The notes: generated by a model from the sequence alone, not told the origin. Positions 40,913 through 51,987 are shown, numbered from the stretch's first letter. The stretch is DNA of 64,000 nt from Ostrinia nubilalis (GCF_963855985.1 NC_087100.1:6483001-6547000), one strand, 5' to 3'. Translations and numbers: made by a program.

Positions 40913-42780
40913 AATTATAATAATAAATTCTTTATTGAATATCTTATTTGACAGTTTAAACTCTAGGCTAATCTTATGCTACAAAAGGTAAAGTTATACA
41001 AGTGCCTGAACTAGGAATTTTTTTCCTGTATCTCAGGCGAAATAAAGGCTTAACGATACTTTATTTAACTATCATTAGCAAAATACATATTATACATAAA
41101 CAATCAACAAATTATATTAATTATCAATACAAATTGTTTATACTAAAAATTTAAATCTATAGGTACACATTAAGTAAAATCTAAGAATTAAAATCATTTA
41201 TTATAGTACATTGTGCTACTTAATATTGCTTACTTAGCGTTTTCTATTACATACTATTACGGCATGCAGGTGTCTGTGTCAACAAAAATAATAATTTACG
41301 AGTACAATGATTTCGGTTTTAAGGTTAGTAGAACAGTTCTGTGATCGGTAATTTTGCAGTTAGTTACTAATATTATAAATGGAACAAAATTGAATACACT
41401 ATCTAAGTCAGAAATTAACCTAACTATCTAATAATAAATAATAAGTATAACATAAATAACTCGCAAGTAGCCCTTAAGCGCCTTCATAGTCTATGGAGTT
41501 AATGTATCTTGTTTCTGCAAGTTTTTTAGCAGGGCATTCAGCGTCACCTGTCTTGTGATTGCTGGGCTTTTTGAAGTGTAAGCAGGTCGCACATTTTGAT
41601 GGCTCTTCCTTTTTCGTGCAGTCCTTCAGCGCGTGACCCACTTCTCCGCAGTGGCCGCAAGTGATGGTGGCCTCCCGACACGTCTTTGCAGCATGTCCAT
41701 ACTGCTGACACTTGAAGCACCTTGTCACCAGAGTGAAATCTCTTACAGGGCACGAGGACCAATTCACAAAAACTCGGTCATTTGTTATTAAGGTCTTCCG
41801 TATTTGAGCTGAGACTTCTATGACATAATTGCAGGTTTCAGCATCTTTCTTACCTGATTTATGACTTAGCTTAACAGATGACATAAATGCTTCAAATGAT
41901 GTATTTGGTAGTTTCTCGGCTAAGTTTTGTTGGTAAATGCATTTAAAAACCTCTGTTTCTTGCATAGAAGCAGGAACTCCGAGTACAATCATCCTGGGTT
42001 TCCGTTTATTTGTCTCGTCTATAGTAAGGCCAGAGGTTTTTAATTGCGCCGATTGCTTCAGCTTTTCAATGTCATCTTTTGAGTCGGTGCTGATGATGAC
42101 GCCGCCATTTCTAGTCTTCCGCAGACCTCTCACGTGCAATTTCATTTCATCAGGCTTGATAATTTTCTGCACTAGGTTCTTGGTCTCCTCGCTTGACTTC
42201 ATTTTATCAGCGGGGTAAATCGCCACTGAACTTACATTTTTGGGCTGAATAAAATTGTCAGGGCTTTTTCTAACCATGTCAGCAAAGGAGACTGCTCCCG
42301 GGATTGGTTTAGAGGTCACTTCAATTATGTTTTTGAGGTCTTGAACTTGCTGTGAAAGGTCTTGGTTTTCCTTGAGGACCTGCACGTTACTGTGAGCTTG
42401 AATAGCTTTTTGCTTCAGCGACTGGTATTGCACGGCCATTTGGGATGTTCCATGGCTCACCCTTCTGCACAGGTTACTAATCCTCAGTTTCTGGTCAGTG
42501 TTGAGTTTTCCTTCCGATGAGATTATGCACACCTCATTCAGACACTGCTCGATGCTCTTCATCCAGTTCTGGAGTTCTGAAGTGGCCACCACTTCGAGTG
42601 GTTCCATGACGTGCTCGGCGGGGGCGGCGGGCGGCGCGCGCTGAGAGGGCGTGGGCGGAGGGCTGCGCTGCGTGAGCGCGCTCCGGTTGAAGGGACTTCC
42701 TTCCATATTACTATGTCGAATCACTTAACATTATAAGTTCGGTGTCTAATTAGAAACGAACGACACAGTAGAACACTTCC
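40913..42780 (-). mobile_element. ORF1-only non-LTR retroposon (HAL1-like half-LINE)
   Basis: A minus-strand unit made of a short 5' leader (42725-42780), a complete ORF1 (41474-42724), and a 3' region of about 550 bp that ends with AATAAA and an AT-rich TTATTATAATTATAC-like tail at about 40913-40940. No endonuclease or reverse transcriptase follows ORF1. Either ORF2 was deleted or this is a half-LINE that depends on another element for movement. Borders are approximate; no target duplication was assigned. Confidence 0.55.
41474..42724 (-). CDS. ORF1 (Gag-like) protein with three zinc knuckles
   Basis: 416 codons, uninterrupted. Residues 1-45 are Pro/Ala/Ser-rich and GC-rich in DNA. Residues 45-140 are helical, likely coiled coil. 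A middle region (about 165-330) contains VRGLRKTRNGGVII and resembles the RNA-binding part of R1/LOA/I-group ORF1 proteins. Three C-terminal zinc knuckles follow: C336-x2-C-x4-H-x4-C349, C356-x2-C-x4-H-x4-C369, and a third variant C378-x2-C...H390...C397. Such proteins bind the element RNA and package it for target-primed reverse transcription. Being intact while ORF2 is missing is odd for a decayed LINE. The alternative is a domesticated Gag gene. A second ATG at residue 7 could also serve as start. Confidence 0.85.
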   Translation of the reverse strand: MIRHSNMEGSPFNRSALTQRSPPPTPSQRAPPAAPAEHVMEPLEVVATSELQNWMKSIEQCLNEVCIISSEGKLNTDQKLRISNLCRRVSHGTSQMAVQYQSLKQKAIQAHSNVQVLKENQDLSQQVQDLKNIIEVTSKPIPGAVSFADMVRKSPDNFIQPKNVSSVAIYPADKMKSSEETKNLVQKIIKPDEMKLHVRGLRKTRNGGVIISTDSKDDIEKLKQSAQLKTSGLTIDETNKRKPRMIVLGVPASMQETEVFKCIYQQNLAEKLPNTSFEAFMSSVKLSHKSGKKDAETCNYVIEVSAQIRKTLITNDRVFVNWSSCPVRDFTLVTRCFKCQQYGHAAKTCREATITCGHCGEVGHALKDCTKKEEPSKCATCLHFKKPSNHKTGDAECPAKKLAETRYINSIDYEGA

Positions 42781-43174
42781 GAGTTCCGAGAATGTAGGTC
42801 GCGATATTGCTAATGAATAATTAAATTAAATATTTTCATAGCGCTGACACGTCCGACCAAGTTAACGGCTGGCGAATATCGTTATAATGGGACTATTAAT
42901 TTATTAATCAGATGTATCACAGGGGACATATTTACGATATGATAGAGATCTTTAGATTCAGGTTGTTATCTGACAATTATTCACATATTAAAAGCTATTG
43001 TATAATTGAAAGCTCTGAGCAATATGCAACTCGATTACGCTATCCACTCTACTATAAAACGTAGAGACTTATTGCCGCATCCACAGCGAACTAAGGACTT
43101 TTCTTGCCTCCTTGTCCCTGGTCATTCCATACGTGAAGGCTGGGCCGGTGCCTACATACTGATTGAATTATGGT
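42781..43174. other. Non-coding AT-rich spacer
   Basis: No coding or repeat structure recognised between the half-LINE leader and the duplicated block that starts near 43175. Confidence 0.4.
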
Positions 43175-43765
43175 TGCACTACGCCTGATTAATGCGACAT
43201 CCCCGCTGACGTACTATTGTCTGCTCAAATCTGCATCAGGGGAAAAAGGAACGATGCTGCGTGGAAGATCAGCATTTGTCTGGGTAAGGATTATCGATAT
43301 GTTGACCGTGTCGATATGTTAATGGTGAATTGTATACTTAAAAGATAATTATTAACCAGTGTCTAAAGTCTGGTCGCCGAGCACGTAGAATTTCGTCCAA
43401 TGATCCCAAGCTACCCATCCTTATCGTTCACGTTTAATTATATGTATTGCTCTCGCGCTCGTACACTCGCGACGCAATATAATTACGCGCGAGCGATAAG
43501 GATGGGTAGCTTGTGATCATTAGACGAAATTCTACGTGCTCGGCGACCGGACTTTACCTAAAGCTAAAAAAACGAATGTTGTTAGTAACTACGCCTGATT
43601 AATGCGACATACCCGCTGACGTACTATTGTCTACTCAAATCTGCATCAGGGGAAAAAGGAATGGAGGTTGCGTGGATCAGTATTTGTCTGGGTAAGGATT
43701 GGCCGTGTCGATATGTTAAGGGTGAATTGTATATTTAAAGGTAATTAGCCAGTGTCTAACTGGAT
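43175..43765. repeat. Diverged direct repeat of about 185 bp flanking a MITE
   Basis: The block 43175-43363 (starting ACTACGCCTGATTAATGCGA) recurs at 43588-43765 with substitutions and small deletions. Both copies contain TGACGTACTATTGTCT, AATCTGCATCAGGGGAAAAA and TTTGTCTGGGTAAGGATT, and both end in CCAGTGTCTAA. The first copy is interrupted right after its last TA by the MITE at 43366-43554, so the tandem duplication probably came first. Confidence 0.75.
43366..43554. mobile_element. MITE with long imperfect inverted arms, TA target site
   Basis: About 190 bp. The left arm begins AAGTCTGGTCGCCGAGCACG and the right arm ends CGTGCTCGGCGACCGGACTT. Complementarity extends inward over roughly 65 bp, including AAGCTACCCATCCTTATCG. 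TA dinucleotides at 43364-43365 and 43555-43556 fit a TA duplication, as in Tc1/mariner-type elements. Non-coding, with a CpG-rich centre. Confidence 0.8.
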
Positions 43766-46700
43766 GAACTGAAGAGTGAAGATTTGTTAGTTACAGAAGT
43801 TTTGTATTATTTAATGCACTTGACCGCAAAGAAAAAGGGTCAGTTCGAAAATCTTCTATCTTCAAAAGTCCCTGACCTAGCTTTCAAACAAAATATACTG
43901 GAAAAACTACGCTTTTTTTTCATTTAACATTTATTAAAAATAAAAAGCTTTTTATTGAAGATTTCCTAACTGATTGAATATTTTATACCCACAAAATGGT
44001 CATAAAAGTAACTTAATTTAGCTATTATAGATACGCATGTTTGAGATTGAAACAGCCTAATATCATTCGACAGAATTTTCCGATAACATTCCAGAATTCA
44101 GTAAGAATTAGGAAAAGGCAATTGGAAAATTCACTTATACCAATAAACTCCTGAAACAAAAGTCGTAATAAGTAATCGTCAAATCAATAAAGAGACAAAA
44201 TACGCCGGACCTTTTCCTTAAACAAACAAAAATAAATGAAAATTCAAAGGCCGAATATAAAACGGTAAGAGGATTAGGTGGAACGGAGATGACATTGGAA
44301 ATTAAGGTTGTTTTCTTTTGTAATTTTCTCCCTTCGCGCCCCCTAGCGGTGGGTGCGTTAAAAATGTATGTTCCCCCGGTCAGTGACGCTCGGATCATTT
44401 CAAAACATGTCCACATTATGATCGTTGCAGATAGGTGAGATTCAATTTGTGGTTTTTGTGGAAATATTTATAAGTTGCTTTCTATTGTGAAACCTTTGAT
44501 GGCATTTACAAGTTAATTTATTTTAGGATAGTACCTAAATAAAATTAGTATCGCTGATTTGCTATAATCCGAACAAACAATACAGACTGATTAAAGTAGT
44601 AAATAAGTGGGAAATGAAACGGCTTTCTTGAGGAAACATTTTCAAAATAAAAGTTTTCCAACATACCATTGTATAGTAACAGTAGTAAAAGTAGTAGTTA
44701 TTGTACTCAGGTAGGTAGGTACTTATTCTTATTGCAAATAACAAATAAATCAAACTTTCAGATTTTCTTATGCTGAAATTGACAAAGTTTCAGTTAAGAA
44801 AATTTTTCAGTGTACTCTAATATTTTGTATTCATTATTAAAATGATCTAACCACCAAAATACGACTCAATTAAGCAGCTTAAAACAATTAGACAAAATAA
44901 AACGTTTGTCTCTAATCAACTCTACCAGTAACTAATAATTCGGTGGCATTTGGCTTCACAGGTGTTAAAACTAAACGCTTCTTGCTGCGGTCAATAAAGG
45001 GCCATAAACACCAATTTAAGTTGTAGGTTATATTATATTGGGCAATTACATCATAAATATCCGAAGCCTTCAGGCGTGAGGAGGTTAGACCAAGGGCCAA
45101 GCACGAGTTTCAATTAACATTTCTACATTATTGTTGTTATTTTACCCTAAGTTAGAAGGAGTCCTATGTTCGATTTTTGTTTATCTAAACCTCATTTAAA
45201 ATTAGTACGTTTTATCAAAAGAAGCATTAATTTATAACTGAGATTTAGAAAGTAGATGTTCATTCAATTCTTTGAGTAAAGTTTTACTATGTAGTTTAAT
45301 CAAAACGCCAACACAAAATTATACTAAAAAGACCCAAAAGGACAGTGAATTAAAATGTAGTATTTAGAAACAAATTAATGTTTCAATATTGTTCTCTGGT
45401 GAATTTAATTATCAACATCTCCAACAAAATTTGAATAAGTTCATCTAAGTAATAGACTAAAAACTTAAGACACCTGTCCCATGGCCTACAGACCCTATTC
45501 GGTGCATTCCTACAGCGTAATTAAAGCGATACGCGGGCAAAAACCCGCGGTAGAACCGCGCGAGTCTCGCCCGCGTTTTTACCGCGTCAAAAACACGCGC
45601 GGCGAACGCCGACCCGCAATAAATTAGGCTGCCAGGCGAAAGCCGACACCAGATACGAGGCGTTAAATAAAAACATTAAAGGCTGCTTGAAATAATCGAC
45701 GGGAAAAACGCCATATTGGACCGATTTGGCGGCGAAGGACGTGAAGACGCGAAGGATCCATTTTAATCCGACAATCAGTCGACTCATTGTTGGTACTCGA
45801 TACGATTCCGAGCTGAATGTGAGACGCAAATTGGGTTTGGGTACGTTCCATACCGACTGAAATGTTCAGGAATTTATAATAAAAACTTAATATAAAAGCT
45901 TAGCATTAAAAGTTGAATTACAAATAGAAAAATATTTACATTATTATTAAATAGTAATGAGATATCTGAAGAGTAAAGAAGACTAAAAGGCATTGTATGA
46001 ATCTAGTATGAGAATATCGTCCAAGTATACGAGTAATTGCGTTACAGATATAAATACTAAACAGACTGTAGTTAAAAGGTTTCCTACTCCGCACACCTGC
46101 CAGAAAATCTGCATTTAAATGTACAAACAAATAAATCGCGACGTTTGCCTGTCTCAGCACCGCCATCCCCTATAAACCGGGCCGTAAACGTGACGACCCG
46201 GGTAAGGTTAGCACAGACGCGGAATTAGTATTCGAAAATGCAATTTCGGTGCAAAGCGTACATAGGGGGTGGTCCGGCCGGGTGGCTGAGTACATATCCA
46301 TCTTGTTAGGTATGCGCCCGGATGCGCTAGCTTCGGCAAACACAATAAGAAAGAGCCTTCTTGCCGTGCCCCCTTAACCCCACCGGGGGACCCACCCCAC
46401 AGCTCTTATGGAAAACTTATTAGAGCGGGGCCCGCCGGGGAATCCTTTTTCCTACGGTAAATATTTGAGGGAGAAATTAAAATTTGACAGCGGACGTTCT
46501 CCCGTTGCGAAGGACCAGTCTATTCTATATGCTCGTACGTGATACTTGAGGCGTAAAATGAAATTTAGATTGAGTTTGGACAGTCTCGCCTTGTATAACC
46601 TCTTTGTAGAGCGGAGATACGGCGCTGAAATAAATAAGCCCAGTAAATATGTGATAAACAAAATTGTGTACGCTCAGTGTGAGCGTCAGCTCCGAGAGAG

Positions 46701-46782
46701 TTAATAACTTTAACGGAATCGACGTGTGATTTAGTAAAGTAAATAAGACTTCATTGTAACTTTTCTAATTTCACTTCACGTA
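43766..46782. other. Non-coding DNA; no gene recognised
   Basis: AT-rich, with two moderate-GC patches: 45520-45850, and 46140-46460, which contains several C/G-run words and small dyads. Short open frames only. The patch at 46.2-46.45 kb has a conserved-element look but I cannot name a function. Confidence 0.35.
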
Positions 46783-46783
46783 T

Positions 46784-49595
46784 CATAATCATAATCATAA
46801 TCATAATCATTTATTTGCAATTAAACATGGTATATAAAGATGGTACAGACAGTGAGAACTATACATGTTTAGCTAAAATTATTAGCATGCAAAAGTTAAA
46901 TTAGAAACACCACAATATTAGCGACGATTCTAAAGAAGAACAAAACTACAGCAAGTCAAAGAACTCTTTTAAATCGTAAAGTGTCAGTGATAGCAACCAT
47001 TTACTCAAATGTTTCTTAAAATTACAAATGTTTAATGTCCTAAATTCTTTGGGTATTTTGTTATAGATTTTAATACACATGATTAAACAGCTATTTTTGT
47101 ACTGCACTGTTTTTGGGGTGACCTGAAGTACCAACCTGTTTGCATCTCTACTATTTCTTGGATAGTAATCACATGCCCGTTTAAATAAGTGCTTATTCTG
47201 CATAACAAATACACATGTGTCAAATATGTAAAGAGAAGTCAGAGTTAGTAATTGCGTCTGACTAAATAGAGGACGGCAGGACGTACGCGGGGGAACACCA
47301 TACATTGCTCTAAGGCATTTTTTTTGAGCAATAAATGCTCTATTGATATGAGGGCTATTGCCCCATATCAATAGTCCATACCGTAATAAAGACCCCACAT
47401 AAGCATGGTAGGCCGTGATTGCCGTACCTAGATTAGTGACTGATCTGACACACTTTAGAGCATATACAAATGAATTGATACGGCTACAAATACTATCTAT
47501 ATGGTTTTTCCAATTAAGATCTTTGTCAATTATTATTCCCAAAAATTTAATTTGATCTACTTTATTAATGTCTATATCTTTATATTTAATGTCAAGATTA
47601 ATATGTTTATATTTATTAAATTGTATATATTTTGTTTTAGTCAGATTAATTTTTAAACTATGCATGTCAAGAAATTTAATTATGTCATTAATAGTTGCAT
47701 TTACGTCATTCTCATGTTCTGTCACTATGTTATTTGAGGTTACTGTAATAGATATGTCATCTGCAAATGCGATACATTGATGATGTCCAGTTGCATTAAA
47801 AATGTCATTGATGTATATAATAAATAAAATTGGCCCTAATACGCTACCTTGTGGTACACCACATTGGTTATATTTATATTGTGATGAGCACGATATTATC
47901 TCATTTTTATTGTTTAATGTATCTACAACTACACATTGTTTTCTATTACTAGTATATGACATTATCCATTTCAACACGAGTCCCCGTACACCAATCATAT
48001 CAAGCCTCTGTGCTAGTAGTTGATGTGATACATGATCAAATGCCTTAGACAGATCAATAAATATACCAGTTGTCAATTTTTTATTATTTATACCTGTTAA
48101 AACAGTTTCCAAAAACCTATGTATGGCCAAAGTGGTGGATTTATTTTTTTGGAATCCGTATTGATCTCTATGTAATAAATTAAACCTGTTACAGTATTCA
48201 ACCAGCTGTTTGTAGAAACACTTTTCAAATATCTTAGAAAAAACTGATATGATGGCAATAGGACGATAATTATCAATTTCATCCTCGTTACCTTTTTTAT
48301 GCAAAGGTTTTACAGTAGTGAGTTTAAGTTGTTCTGGAAATACGCCAGAGGAAAAAGACAAGTTAATTAGGTGAGTTAGAACAGTAATAAGTTCACTCAC
48401 ACAATCCTTCAGAACTTTAGTACATATTTCATCAAATCCTTCTGCTTTTGTGTTTTTTAGAGACATTACCACTGTTTTTACTTCTGTCTCCACAACAGGC
48501 TTTAGAAACATAGAGCTTAATCTTAGTGTTTGGTTGGTATTATTTATTTTAAATTTACTTTGGTCATAATTATTGGATTCATTTACAAATTGATCATTAA
48601 AGGCTGCAGCTATGCTATGGGGATTCGTCAGAGTCAAATTATTTACCTGTAGCTTTTTAATATGTTTAAGAGAATATTTTGTGTTATTTAATTCTTTTTT
48701 AATTAGGGTCCAAGTTGCCTTACACTTATTTTCACTCTTACGCATAAAGTCAATGTTAGATATTCTTTTAGAGACATAGATACATTTTCTCAGAAGTTTT
48801 GAATAATTTGAATATTTGTTTTTATTATGTTGTGTTTTATTGTTGTAATAGTTATATCGTAGTTTCCGTTTCTTTCTGCAACTCAGTTTCAATCCATTAG
48901 TCACCCAATTGTTTTTATGTCTTTTTAATAAGTCAACGTTTATTTTAATTTTTGGAAAACAAAGTTTATAGAGAAGCGTGAATAATTCATGAAATTTATT
49001 GAAACTTTTATTAATGTCAGTTTCGTTATAAACTTCTGTCCATGTAATGCTTTTTAGGTGTTTTTTAAATTTATACATATTTTCACGACTATAGTCACGC
49101 CTAAAAAAGGAATACGATAGGGGTCCTTTGTATTTATTTTTTATGGGGAAACTCAGTAACTGTGCAGTTTCATGATCGGAAATATGAAGTGGTAAAACTT
49201 CGGGAGAGGCGTCATCTATGTTACTAATTAAATGGTCAATACATGACTTCTTACGAGTCGGTACTGTGATATGCTGTGTTAAATTGTAATTCTGAAGCAA
49301 GTCCTGCAGATTCTCTGTAATTTTGTTCCTATTTAGTGTGTTAATATTTAAGTCACCAGCTAAGACAATTTTAATTTTATATTTAAATTTGTGGAATATG
49401 TCATTTAATAAATTGTCAAGATTTGTCAAGAAAACATTTGGATCCGACATTGGTATTCTATACAAACAAATGATAATCAAATTATTTCCTAAGAGCTCGA
49501 TACCACTACATTCAAAAGTTTTTTGGGTGGCATATTTTTTGATACATAATAAGTCTCTACAAGCGATGCCCTTTTTATTACAAGCTTTATATTGA
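46784..49595 (-). mobile_element. 3' part of a CR1/Jockey-group LINE
   Basis: Minus-strand element whose right (5') edge is broken near 49590 inside the endonuclease and whose 3' end is an AATAAA followed by an (ATGATT)n tail (plus 46784-46810). Codons are open from about 49590 to 46946. The missing 5' part matches in content what is found at 55.5-57.4 kb on the same strand, so this is probably one insertion split by later events. Confidence 0.75.
46946..49480 (-). CDS. LINE ORF2 fragment: endonuclease C-terminus plus reverse transcriptase
   Basis: 844 codons without a stop. The reading frame continues about 35 codons further upstream to near 49590, so the true N-terminus is missing. Endonuclease motifs: GDLNIN at 42-47, IDHL at 81-84 and SDH at 101-103. 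Reverse transcriptase motifs: NYRPIA near 404, FIDLSKAFD at 474-482, GVPQGSVLGP at 541-550 and the catalytic FADD at 572-575, followed by LGIIID thumb sequence at 647-652. The C-terminal region (710-844) has the LRAMYGV...SLYIFDTC pattern seen in CR1/Jockey-group elements. The enzyme nicks target DNA and copies the element RNA there. All catalytic motifs seen are intact, so the break is recent. Confidence 0.9.
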   Translation of the reverse strand: MIIICLYRIPMSDPNVFLTNLDNLLNDIFHKFKYKIKIVLAGDLNINTLNRNKITENLQDLLQNYNLTQHITVPTRKKSCIDHLISNIDDASPEVLPLHISDHETAQLLSFPIKNKYKGPLSYSFFRRDYSRENMYKFKKHLKSITWTEVYNETDINKSFNKFHELFTLLYKLCFPKIKINVDLLKRHKNNWVTNGLKLSCRKKRKLRYNYYNNKTQHNKNKYSNYSKLLRKCIYVSKRISNIDFMRKSENKCKATWTLIKKELNNTKYSLKHIKKLQVNNLTLTNPHSIAAAFNDQFVNESNNYDQSKFKINNTNQTLRLSSMFLKPVVETEVKTVVMSLKNTKAEGFDEICTKVLKDCVSELITVLTHLINLSFSSGVFPEQLKLTTVKPLHKKGNEDEIDNYRPIAIISVFSKIFEKCFYKQLVEYCNRFNLLHRDQYGFQKNKSTTLAIHRFLETVLTGINNKKLTTGIFIDLSKAFDHVSHQLLAQRLDMIGVRGLVLKWIMSYTSNRKQCVVVDTLNNKNEIISCSSQYKYNQCGVPQGSVLGPILFIIYINDIFNATGHHQCIAFADDISITVTSNNIVTEHENDVNATINDIIKFLDMHSLKINLTKTKYIQFNKYKHINLDIKYKDIDINKVDQIKFLGIIIDKDLNWKNHIDSICSRINSFVYALKCVRSVTNLGTAITAYHAYVGSLLRYGLLIWGNSPHINRAFIAQKKCLRAMYGVPPRTSCRPLFSQTQLLTLTSLYIFDTCVFVMQNKHLFKRACDYYPRNSRDANRLVLQVTPKTVQYKNSCLIMCIKIYNKIPKEFRTLNICNFKKHLSKWLLSLTLYDLKEFFDLL

Positions 49596-49732
49596 CTTCA
49601 CTTGTTAGTATGTGTGGGACAAATCTTGCAACTGAATTTAAGACCACTTCTCCTCAACCGATTGAGCTGAAATTTGGTATACTTATGTAAGTACGATGAC
49701 AATGCAATGTTATGGTACCATTGAGCTGGTCT
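49596..49732. repeat. Leader of the minisatellite-bearing repeat
   Basis: Contains GACAAATCTTGCAACTGAAT and a stretch ending GAGCTGGTCTGATGATGG that runs straight into the 121-bp array. A similar leader (TTATTACAAGCTTTTATT ... GGAATCTTGCAAGCTGAATT) recurs at 51765-51860, so the same interspersed repeat, with or without its array, is present twice. Confidence 0.5.
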
Positions 49733-50935
49733 GATGATGGAGTCAGGAGGTGGCCATAGGAACTTCTAAACGAAACGACGAAATCGCATCGAGTTTGGGT
49801 TCGTTGGATTTGTCTTTTCGAGCAGTTTAGTGCTAGATGATGTCCAGGGTCATGATGATGGATTAGGGATGTGGCCATAGGAACTCCTAAACGAAACGGC
49901 AGAAACTCATCGAGTTTGGGTTCGTTGGATTTTTCTTTTCAAGCAGCTTAGTGCTAGATGATGTCCAGGGTCCTGATGATGGAGTCAGGAGGTGGCCATA
50001 GGAACTCCTAAACGAAACGGCGGAATCGCATCGAGTTTGGGTTCGTTGGATTTGTCTTTTCGAGCAGTTTAGTGCTAGATGATGTCCAGGGTCCTGATGA
50101 TGGAGTCAGGAGGTGGCCATAGGAACTCCTTAACGAAACGGCGGAATCGCATCGAGTTTGGGTTCGTTGGATTTGTCTTTTCGAGCAGTTTAGTGCTAGA
50201 TGATGTCCAGGGTCCTGATGATGGACTAGGAAGGTGGCCATAGGAACTCCTAAATGAAACAGCAGAAACTCATCGAGTTTGGGTTCGTTGGATTTTTCTT
50301 TTCAAGCAGCTTAGTGTTAGATGATGTCCAGGGTCCTGATGATGGAGTCAGGAGGTGGCCATAGAAACTCCTAAACGAAACGGCGGAATCGCATCGAGTT
50401 TGGGTTCGTTGGATTTGTCTTTTCGAGCAGTTTAGTGCTAGATGATGTCCAGGGTCCTTATGATGGATTAGGGAGGTGGCCATAGGAACTCCTAAACGAA
50501 ACGGCAGAAACTCATCGAGTTTGGGTTCGTTGGATTTTTCTTTTCGAGCAGTTTAGTGCTAGATGATGTCCAGGGTCCTGATGATGGAGTCAGGAGGTGG
50601 CCATAGGAACTCCTTAACGAAACGGCGGAATCGCATCGAGTTTGGGTTCGTTGGATTTTTCTTTTCGAGCAGTTTAGTGCTAGATGATGTCCAGGGTCCT
50701 GATGATGGAGTCAGGAGGTGGTCATAGGAACTCCTAAGCGAAACGGCGGAATCGCATCGAGTTTGGGTTCGTTGGATTTGTCTTTTCGAGCAGTTTAGTG
50801 CTAGATGATGTCCAGGGTCCTGATGATGGATTTGGGAGGTGGCCATAGGAAATCCTAAACGAAAAGGCAGAAACTCATCGAGTTTGGGTTCTTTGGATTT
50901 GTCTTTTCAAGCAGTTTGGTGCTAGATGATTTTTT
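49733..50935. repeat. Minisatellite, 121-bp unit, about ten copies
   Basis: Head-to-tail units carrying GTGGCCATAGGAACTCCTAA, GAGTTTGGGTTCGTTGGATT and GTGCTAGATGATGTCCAGGG. Two unit types alternate: type A (GCGGAATCGCATCGAG, or close) and type B (GCAGAAACTCATCGAG). In order they read A B A A B A B A A B. Open frames of 70-95 codons on the minus strand are by-products of the repeat and are not genes. An isolated partial unit lies at 55105-55240. Confidence 0.9.
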
Positions 50936-50939
50936 TAAG

Positions 50940-51520
50940 GGACGCGCGCTTGTAGCTTGAAGAGCTTTTCCAGCTTCACCGGGCAGATTGGCGAATACAG
51001 AAGGTACTCTAGCCGTTTGGCGATCGTCGGTGCGCGTGCCGACGAGGCCGAGTGTGGGCTTCGCGAAGCGAAGCCCAGGCTCATCCGCATTGGTCGCAGA
51101 CCGACGTTCGCGATCGGGCCGTATTGAGCGCATTAGGCGCCCGATCAGTGGCGAACCCAACTAGAGGGTTGCCCACTGCGGTGTTGGACCAAAGTCCAAC
51201 CTACGGTGGGCTCACTCTAGTGGGCCCGATCGAGGGGGACTACGGACGCGGCCTGAGGGCGCCACGGTAGGCTCGGACCTCGGCTCAGGCCGTGTCCGGG
51301 GGACGGATTGGGGAGAACCGGCCCGGTACATGTCTGTACCGTCCAAAATGAAATGCAGAGCCTCGTACTCGCCGGCATACGGTGTAACGAGCTACTGTGT
51401 TGTGGAGTAGTTGGCGTGCTTAAGGCGATTAGAGTCCTCAATGACCTTGGGCGTTTGACCTTCACGCCGCGAGCAACACCCGCGTACCCCGCACCAAAAA
51501 CTCCGATTTGACACCGATCA
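50940..51520. repeat. GC-rich repeat fragment with hairpins and a Jockey 3'-end remnant
   Basis: Several strong dyads: GGCTTCGCGAAGCGAAGCC near 51058, TTGGACCAAAGTCCAA near 51185, and others. The plus-strand segment 51419-51442 is an exact complement of 54255-54278 (24 bp), which is the 3' flank of the Jockey-like fragment, so part of this block probably derives from a related element in opposite orientation. No intact protein. Confidence 0.45.
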
Positions 51521-51987
51521 AAAATACACGGGCATAGGTAGATACAGAATAGAAGCTCTTTCTTCATACATTACTGCCTATTATTTTAAACTTAAATTGA
51601 TGAACCTTGATGTCGGTATCATTTAACTCAGGCGTAAAGGTATTTAATAAAAATAACAAAATTCATGAACATTTTGTACAGGATAAAATTTTATTTTATT
51701 TTTTGTAAATTTTCTAATGCTTTTGTCGGTTCAGTCGTTCTCGAAATTTGAACAAACCCGACTTTATTACAAGCTTTTATTTAGCTTGCAATTTATGATG
51801 TACCTATGTAGGTAATTGCATAAATGTTTGTTCGGGTGGAATCTTGCAAGCTGAATTAGTTAGACCAACTTCCTGACGACAACTAGGCTAGATGACAAAA
51901 TTTCAATTATTTGTCCGTCAGACAGATAAGTAGAAAATATTAGACTCATATTTTTGATTTTCTTTTATAATTAAATAATAACAGTGC
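51521..51987. repeat. Interspersed repeat, second leader copy, and AT-rich spacer
   Basis: 51765-51860 resembles the leader at 49575-49700 (ATTACAAGCTTT ... CTTGCAAGCTGAAT). Not coding. The rest is AT-rich spacer. Confidence 0.4.

Noticed and set aside
47568..48023. Plus-strand frames of about 70 codons
   Set aside because: They are antisense to the LINE ORF2.
49733..50935. CRISPR array
   Set aside because: Units are contiguous 121-bp tandem repeats with no spacers, in an animal genome.
49654..51160. Series of similar 70-100 codon minus-strand frames
   Set aside because: They are readings of the 121-bp minisatellite; the unit length is not a multiple of three, so no continuous repeat protein results.
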